Source: Aquibacillus albus (GTDB taxonomy: Bacteria > Bacillota > Bacilli > Bacillales > Amphibacillaceae). From it: a DNA stretch of 32,852 nt. The number at the start of each line of letters is the position of its first letter. Within the stretch, counting starts at the first letter, position 1. Position numbers and translations under genes: made by a program. Positions 26,514 through 32,852 of this stretch are shown here, one piece after another. The notes under the pieces were generated by a model. The model made no database searches. It was not told the DNA's origin and was given only the letters and a program-made list of their open reading frames with translations. The stretch is from NCBI RefSeq assembly GCF_016908325.1, contig NZ_JAFBDR010000036.1:1-32852 (forward strand), given 5' to 3'.

Positions 26514-27470
26514 TTGTTTGGTGTATTACAGCGAGGATTAAAACAAGGAGCAAATGTGACATGGACATTAGGGAAAGTCATTTTTCCTGTAACAGTCATT
26601 GTCACCATCTTACAATTCACACCACTTTTAAAATGGATGGTTGATTGGTTAGCACCTCTGATGAAATGGCTGGGTTTACCTGGAGAGGCCGCAGTTCCTT
26701 TAGTAGTTGGAAATTTTCTTAGTTTGTATGCGGGAATCGGCGCGATTGTATCGTTTGATTTTACCGTTAAAGAAGTGTTTATTTTAGCCATTATGCTTTC
26801 CTTTTCACATAATTTATTAATTGAGTCATCGGTTGCTTCAAAAGTTGGTGTGAACTGGTCGATTGTTATTGGCGTTCGTATTGCTTTAGCAATTATATCA
26901 GCATTTGTTATTCATTTAGTTTGGAAAGGCGGGGGCGAGCTTGCGCAGTATGGCCTCATTTCAAAAAGTAATCAAGAACTAAATGGGTGGGGGGAAATTC
27001 TGCTTCAAGGTTTCCAAACAGCCTTTATGAGTATTGTACAGCTAGCACTCATTGTCATTCCGTTAATGATCGTCATCCAATTTTTTAGGGAGTCAGGATG
27101 GATGAATAAAGTATCCGATTGGTTAGTCCCTTTTACACGTATGTTAGGTATGGAAAAAAACGCTTCGATGACATTAGTAGCAGGGATAACCATTGGTTTA
27201 GCCTATGGTGCAGGCTTAATGATTCAGGCAGTTAAAGAGGACGGCGTATCAAAAAAAGATATGTATTTAGCGATGATATTTCTTGTAGCATGCCACGCAG
27301 TCGTTGAGGATACGCTCGTATTTATCCCTCTAGGCATCCCTGTCTGGCCATTATTACTGATTCGATTAACAACAGCCATTGTATTAACCGCAGCGATTGC
27401 TTATATTTGGAAGAGATCAACAACGAGAAGAAAGGAGCAAACTCATGACCATTCGTACGATTCTATTTGA
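26514..27470 (+). CDS. yvoD: Nucleoside recognition (Gate) domain membrane protein YvoD
   Basis: The 318-residue multi-spanning protein has two similar halves (VGNFLSLYAGIGAIVSFD and AGITIGLAYGAGLMIQAVKED). They resemble the nucleoside-recognition/Gate domains found in SpmA/SpmB and nucleoside transporters. The substrate is unknown. The TTG start at 26514 has GGGGGAT upstream. The 3' end overlaps ppaX by 26 bases, and the order matches B. subtilis yvoD within the hprK operon. Confidence 0.82.
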   Translation: MFGVLQRGLKQGANVTWTLGKVIFPVTVIVTILQFTPLLKWMVDWLAPLMKWLGLPGEAAVPLVVGNFLSLYAGIGAIVSFDFTVKEVFILAIMLSFSHNLLIESSVASKVGVNWSIVIGVRIALAIISAFVIHLVWKGGGELAQYGLISKSNQELNGWGEILLQGFQTAFMSIVQLALIVIPLMIVIQFFRESGWMNKVSDWLVPFTRMLGMEKNASMTLVAGITIGLAYGAGLMIQAVKEDGVSKKDMYLAMIFLVACHAVVEDTLVFIPLGIPVWPLLLIRLTTAIVLTAAIAYIWKRSTTRRKEQTHDHSYDSI

Positions 27471-28083
27471 TTTAGACGGAACATTAATTGATACCAATGA
27501 ACTAATCATTGCGTCCTTTACCCATACGCTAAAGCAGCATACCGGTAAAGACTATGACCGTACAGAAATATTTGATTTTATTGGACCACCTTTACGTGAT
27601 AGTTTCGAACAAGTAGATGCTACACAAGTCGAGGAAATGGTCAATACATATCGGGAACATAACTTAGCAAACCATGATAGTTATGTTACAGCTTATCCTA
27701 CGGTTATTGATACCATTCAACAATTAAAAAGAGAAGGATACCAATTAGGCATTGTCACAACGAAAATGAAGGACACTGCTATAAAAGGTTTAAAGCTTAC
27801 TGGGATGGATGATTTCTTTGAAGTCATTATCGGATTAGAAGATGTAAACCACGCAAAACCACATCCAGAACCAGTTATCAAAGCTTTAACAAAACTAGAT
27901 GCATCCCCCTCATCAACGTTGATGATCGGTGATAATTATCACGATATTGAATCAGGTAAAAATGCTGGTACCTTAACGGCAGGAGTCGCTTGGTCGTTAA
28001 AGGGAAGAGAAGCATTAGAGTCTTATCAACCGGACTACATGCTTGATCAAATGAGTGATTTGCTGGATATTTTAGGGGGATGA
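27445..28083 (+). CDS. ppaX: Pyrophosphatase PpaX (HAD family)
   Basis: PpaX is a HAD-type phosphatase that hydrolyses pyrophosphate released when HprK works as a phosphorylase, which drives HPr dephosphorylation. The start ATG (MTIRTILFDLDGT) is preceded by AAAGGAG and lies inside the end of yvoD. Catalytic Asp9 and Asp11 are in DLDGT, the conserved threonine is in VTTK, Lys138 in KPHPEP, and Asp163 in GDNYHD. The 212-residue length and GREALESYQPDYMLDQMSDLL at the end fit PpaX. Its presence in the hprK operon supports the call over a generic phosphoglycolate phosphatase. Confidence 0.93.
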   Translation: MTIRTILFDLDGTLIDTNELIIASFTHTLKQHTGKDYDRTEIFDFIGPPLRDSFEQVDATQVEEMVNTYREHNLANHDSYVTAYPTVIDTIQQLKREGYQLGIVTTKMKDTAIKGLKLTGMDDFFEVIIGLEDVNHAKPHPEPVIKALTKLDASPSSTLMIGDNYHDIESGKNAGTLTAGVAWSLKGREALESYQPDYMLDQMSDLLDILGG

Positions 28084-28086
28084 CGG

Positions 28087-28617
28087 ATGCGTAATACGCA
28101 ACGATACCGGGTCAAGGAAGCGAATTCCTTATGGCAAATCTACAAAACGGTTCCTTTTTGGAAGGTAGTCAAAAATTTTATCATCATACAATTGGCGAGA
28201 TACACCCCTTTTTTAGGGGTAAAAAATTGGTTGTACCGTACTTTTTTACGTATGGAAGTTGGCCATGAAACGGCTTTTGCACTAATGGTTATGTTAGATA
28301 TTATGTTTCCTGAAAAAATCTCTGTAGGAAAAAATTCGGTGATTGGCTACAATACAACGATTTTGGCACATGAATATTTGATAAAAGAATACCGTTTAGG
28401 AAGCGTAGTTATCGGAAATGAAGTAATGATTGGAGCAAATAGCACCATCCTTCCCGGAGTATCAATAGGCGATGGGGCCATTGTATCTGCTGGTACGCTT
28501 GTTCATAAAGATGTTCCAGCGGGCACATTTGTTGGAGGAAACCCAATGCAGGTTATTTATACCAAAGAAGAGATGGAAAACCGTAATAATCAAGATAACC
28601 TTTTAGATCACGAATAA
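28087..28617 (+). CDS. yvoF: Hexapeptide-repeat acyltransferase YvoF
   Basis: The 176-residue protein carries left-handed beta-helix hexapeptide repeats (ISVGKNSVIGYNTTILAHEYLI, then VVIGNEVMIGANSTILPGVSIGDGAIVSAGTLVHKDVPAG). It belongs to the LbH acetyltransferase group (maltose/galactoside-acetyltransferase-like). A catalytic His is plausible at AHE. The acceptor is unknown. The ATG follows the ppaX stop by three bases, so the two are co-translated. It is the last gene of the hprK group as in B. subtilis. Confidence 0.85.
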   Translation: MRNTQRYRVKEANSLWQIYKTVPFWKVVKNFIIIQLARYTPFLGVKNWLYRTFLRMEVGHETAFALMVMLDIMFPEKISVGKNSVIGYNTTILAHEYLIKEYRLGSVVIGNEVMIGANSTILPGVSIGDGAIVSAGTLVHKDVPAGTFVGGNPMQVIYTKEEMENRNNQDNLLDHE

Positions 28618-30299
<1,682 letters not shown>

Positions 30300-30352
30300 T
30301 GTTGGTGAAATGAATGAAATCTTAGGCTTTTCATGAAGGAGTGGAATCTGCA

Positions 30353-32014
30353 ATGGTGACATTTTCTAATTTATACCGTGACCATACGTATCAGTATCTA
30401 ACCAATGAGCCGTTGGATATTCTTATCATAGGTGGAGGAATTACTGGGGCCGGCATTGCCTTGGATGCAGCAACTAGGGGATTAAAAACAGGATTAGTGG
30501 AGATGCAGGACTTTGCAGCTGGTACATCGAGTCGTTCTACAAAGCTGATTCATGGTGGGCTTCGCTACCTTCAACAGTTTGAGGTGGCTATGGTAGCTGA
30601 GGTCGGAAAAGAACGGGCTGTCGTCTACGAAAATGGCCCTCATGTGACAAAACCAGAATGGATGTTACTTCCATTTTATAAGAACGGAAATGTAGGTCCT
30701 TTTGCAGCAAAAATAGGGTTGCGAATGTATGATTATTTGGCAAAGGTGAAGAAAGATGAAAGAAGAGCAATGTTATCTTCGACAGAGACATTGAATAAAG
30801 AACCTTTGTTAAAAAAATCGGAGTTAAAGGGGGCAGGCTATTATGTCGAATATAAGACAGATGATGCCCGACTCACGATTGAAGTTTTGAAAAAAGCAGT
30901 GGAGTACGGTGCTCGAGCAATCAATTATTCAAAAGTCACAGATTATCTTTATGATGAAAACAATAAGGTAAATGGAGTTGTTGTGGAAGATCAAATAAAT
31001 GGTCAACAGCATCAAATATTTGCTAAAAAAATAATCAATGCAGCTGGACCATGGGTCGATGAACTTAGGGAAATAGATGGATCAAAACACGGAAAAACAC
31101 TCTATTTAACAAAAGGTGTTCATCTTGTTTTTGATCAGTCAACTTTTCCTTTGAAGCAGGCTATATACTTTGACAACCATGATGGACGAATGATTTTTGC
31201 TATTCCTCGGGATGGTAAAACCTATGTCGGTACGACCGATACGGAATATGAAGGGGATATTGCGCATCCAACAATGACTATTGAAGATCGTGATTACCTC
31301 CTGGATGCAACGAATTATATGTTTCCGTCTTTATCTGTCGATGTGAAAGATGTGGAGTCTAGTTGGGCAGGGTTAAGACCTCTTATTTTTGAGGAAGGAA
31401 AAAATCTTGATGAAATATCCCGTAAGGATGAAATTTTTATATCGGATTCGGGGTTAATTTCTATTGCAGGTGGAAAGCTTACTGGCTATCGGAAAATGGC
31501 AGAAAGTGTAATTGATGTCATTGTAAAACAATTAAAAACAGAAGTAGGTATTTTGTATTCAAGATCTGAAACAAAAAATATCCCTATTTCCGGAGGCGAA
31601 GTAGGTGGTTCGAAGGGATTTGGTCGTTTTAAACAACAGCAGTTGAAAACAGCCAAGGAATTAGATATTGATCAAGCTGATGCTGAGTTGCTTATTGATC
31701 GATATGGAGCAAATATAACTAAATTGTTTGATCGTTATGATGAATTAAAAAATGAGGCATTAGAGGCAGGTATCCCACCTCTTGTTTTTGCGCAGTTACG
31801 TTATGCAATAGAAGAAGAATGTATTTATAAACCGATAGACTTTTTTATTCGGCGGACAGGAGCTTTATTTTTTAACATAGATTGGGTAAAACAAAACATG
31901 CAGCCAGTATCAACATATATGGGAGATGTGCTTCACTGGAAAAAAGAAGAAAGAACCTATTATACGAGAGAACTTCAACAAATGATTGATGCAGCCACTA
32001 ACCCTGAGGAGTGA
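30353..32014 (+). CDS. glpD: Aerobic glycerol-3-phosphate dehydrogenase (FAD)
   Basis: GlpD oxidises glycerol-3-phosphate to dihydroxyacetone phosphate at the membrane and passes electrons to quinone. ATG 30353 is chosen (AAGGAG eleven bases upstream); a GTG at 30341 abuts the site and another at 30356 is possible. The 553-residue protein has the FAD-binding GGGITGAG (27-34), EMQDFAAGTSSRSTKLIHGGLRYL, VGTTDT, and GLRPLI followed by IAGGKLTGYRKMAE. With glpK it forms a two-gene glycerol catabolic unit. No clear terminator is seen in the 112 bases after it. Confidence 0.97.
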   Translation: MVTFSNLYRDHTYQYLTNEPLDILIIGGGITGAGIALDAATRGLKTGLVEMQDFAAGTSSRSTKLIHGGLRYLQQFEVAMVAEVGKERAVVYENGPHVTKPEWMLLPFYKNGNVGPFAAKIGLRMYDYLAKVKKDERRAMLSSTETLNKEPLLKKSELKGAGYYVEYKTDDARLTIEVLKKAVEYGARAINYSKVTDYLYDENNKVNGVVVEDQINGQQHQIFAKKIINAAGPWVDELREIDGSKHGKTLYLTKGVHLVFDQSTFPLKQAIYFDNHDGRMIFAIPRDGKTYVGTTDTEYEGDIAHPTMTIEDRDYLLDATNYMFPSLSVDVKDVESSWAGLRPLIFEEGKNLDEISRKDEIFISDSGLISIAGGKLTGYRKMAESVIDVIVKQLKTEVGILYSRSETKNIPISGGEVGGSKGFGRFKQQQLKTAKELDIDQADAELLIDRYGANITKLFDRYDELKNEALEAGIPPLVFAQLRYAIEEECIYKPIDFFIRRTGALFFNIDWVKQNMQPVSTYMGDVLHWKKEERTYYTRELQQMIDAATNPEE

Positions 32015-32136
32015 GGGTATAGGTGAGAAGAATCTGTCCGTCCCATAAGGGTTTGACTCCCTCGTTATACTACAGCAATTCGTGTTTATTATTAAAATGT
32101 CACTAGATGTTGTAGTTTAGGGGTCTGTGATATTAT

Positions 32137-32189
32137 CCCCTTATAGTAGACACAGCACTTGTGGGGTGTTACGTTGTCGCTATAAGGGG
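32137..32189 (+). promoter_or_regulatory. IS end hairpin burying the orfA ribosome site
   Basis: CCCCTTATAG (32137-32146) is perfectly complementary to CTATAAGGGG (32180-32189). The right arm overlaps the orfA ribosome site AAGGGGAG (32184-32191). In transcripts entering from outside, such as from glpD, the left arm would be present and would mask the site. A transcript starting inside the element would lack that arm. Such protection is known in other IS elements. Confidence 0.55.
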
Positions 32190-32197
32190 AGATTTTT

Positions 32198-32548
32198 GTG
32201 AGTAATAAAAGATACCCGAAAGAATTTAAAGAAAAGGTTGTACAGTATTACTATGATCATGAAGGTTTAGGATACTTAAGTGTTGCTCGAACTTTTGACA
32301 TTCCAAGCGATGAAACAGTAAGAAAATGGGTGAAGAAGGTGGAGAAAGAAGGCTCCGAAGCTTTTGCCACTAAACCTAGAAAAAGAAGAAAAAAAGAAGT
32401 TAGAGAAAAAATTAAAAAGAAGACTGAACCAATATCTACGGATGATTGGGAAGACCCGAAGGACCTGGTTGAGCGAATAGCGTTTTTGGAGGCTGAAAAT
32501 GCATATTTAAAAAAGTTAGTGATGCTCAGAAAGGAGGGAAAGAGTTAA
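32198..32548 (+). CDS. IS3-family transposase OrfA (helix-turn-helix)
   Basis: The 116-residue DNA-binding subunit has an N-terminal HTH (RYPKEFKEKVVQYYYDHEG, then YLSVARTFDIPSDETVRKWVKK), a basic segment KPRKRRKKEVREKIKKK, and a leucine-zipper-like end ERIAFLEAENAYLKKL. It starts at GTG with AAGGGGAG upstream. It normally also yields an OrfAB fusion transposase by frameshifting. Confidence 0.9.
   Translation: MSNKRYPKEFKEKVVQYYYDHEGLGYLSVARTFDIPSDETVRKWVKKVEKEGSEAFATKPRKRRKKEVREKIKKKTEPISTDDWEDPKDLVERIAFLEAENAYLKKLVMLRKEGKS
32509..32515 (+). other. Programmed -1 frameshift site A AAA AAG
   Basis: The heptamer A-AAA-AAG is in the correct register with orfA codons (TTA AAA AAG). A -1 slip here leads into the orfB frame. 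AAGGAGGG at 32531-32538, about 15 bases downstream, could act as a pause or as the ribosome site for orfB. Confidence 0.75.
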
Positions 32549-32852
32549 AGAGAGCAAATATATTTGAAATCATTTGTAACCTTTCTGAGACTTATCCTGT
32601 GTATGATTTATGTTCGATTGCGAATGTATCTAGAAGTGGTTATTACAAGTGGTTAAATAGAATGTCACGGCCTATGACTGCAAAGGAAATAGAGGATGAA
32701 GAAGTGAAAGCAATCATTCTAAAAATCTATAAGGAAACAGGGTACACATACGGTTACCCTAGAATTACCGATGAACTTCATGAAGAATATAAAAAGCAAA
32801 TCAATCACAAACGGGTATACAGACTGATGAAGGAAATGGGTGTTCAAGCACT
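32515..32852 (+). CDS. IS3-family transposase OrfB, 5' part (truncated by window)
   Basis: In the -1 frame from the slippery site the protein continues VSDAQKGGKELKRANIFEI and then an HTH_21-type domain (SRSGYYKWLNR, TGYTYGYPRITDEL, NHKRVYRLMKEMGV). These are typical of IS150-group OrfB upstream of the DDE integrase core. The DDE residues lie beyond the window end, so activity cannot be judged. No stop codon occurs in this frame within the window. Confidence 0.85.

Larger units (their letters stand above)
32126..32852 (+). mobile_element. IS3-family (IS150-like) insertion sequence, left part
   Basis: The element comprises a likely left end (near TGTGATATTATCCCC, 32126), orfA, an A6G slippery site and the beginning of orfB. 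The window edge truncates it. The exact left terminal repeat and target duplication cannot be set without the right end. It lies downstream of glpD, and the 32015-32125 stretch before it shows no gene. Confidence 0.85.

Overview
The window is chromosomal DNA from a low-GC, Gram-positive, motile Bacillaceae. Shine-Dalgarno sequences are strong (AAGGAGG, GAGGTGA), TTG and GTG starts are common, and the protein set is Bacillus-like: MinJ, CtpB, HPr kinase/phosphorylase, PpaX, BshB2 and the YvlB/YvlC/YvlD family. Much of the gene order resembles the B. subtilis block ftsE-ftsX-ctpB-minJ-uvrB-uvrA-yvlBCD-hprK-lgt-yvoD-ppaX-yvoF as I recall it. I did not run a comparison, and the species cannot be fixed from this sequence alone.

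Layout. 1-6.4 kb is a cell-division and envelope block: ftsE, ftsX, a secreted coiled-coil M23 peptidase that is probably the FtsEX-controlled hydrolase, the processing protease ctpB, and the division-site protein minJ. 6.45-9.5 kb is a motility module: a promoter, a GEMM-I cyclic-di-GMP riboswitch with a terminator, motA, motB and an HD-GYP phosphodiesterase-like gene. 9.59-12.8 kb is a SWIM-SNF2 helicase on the minus strand, sharing a bidirectional terminator with the motility module. 12.8-16.7 kb holds intergenic palindromic repeats, prfC (release factor 3) with an unusual leader, and a minus-strand lipoprotein with a His-rich linker. 16.6-21.6 kb is the SOS-type uvrB-uvrA pair behind a LexA-like box. 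21.7-24.5 kb holds yojF-bshB2 (bacillithiol) and yvlB-yvlC-yvlD (envelope stress type). 24.6-28.6 kb is hprK-lgt-yvoD-ppaX-yvoF, linking carbon-catabolite control with lipoprotein maturation. 28.8-32.0 kb is glpK-glpD (glycerol catabolism). The window ends inside an IS3-family (IS150-like) insertion sequence.

How the genes work together. HprK phosphorylates HPr on serine, and PpaX can remove the pyrophosphate made by the reverse reaction. GlpK carries the His motif that lets HPr control glycerol kinase in Firmicutes, so sugar-status sensing and one of its targets lie close together. The riboswitch should couple the second messenger c-di-GMP to flagellar stator supply, and the HD-GYP gene probably degrades the same messenger.

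Most notable signals. (1) The prfC leader has a start-stop minimal ORF (ATG-TAA) behind a good Shine-Dalgarno, followed immediately by a sequence complementary to the prfC Shine-Dalgarno. This geometry suggests autoregulation of RF3 by termination efficiency. (2) The riboswitch upstream of motAB has a readable OFF-switch expression platform. (3) Two oppositely oriented copies of a palindromic repeat have terminal arms that differ in sequence but stay self-complementary. (4) A hairpin at the IS left end buries the orfA ribosome site.
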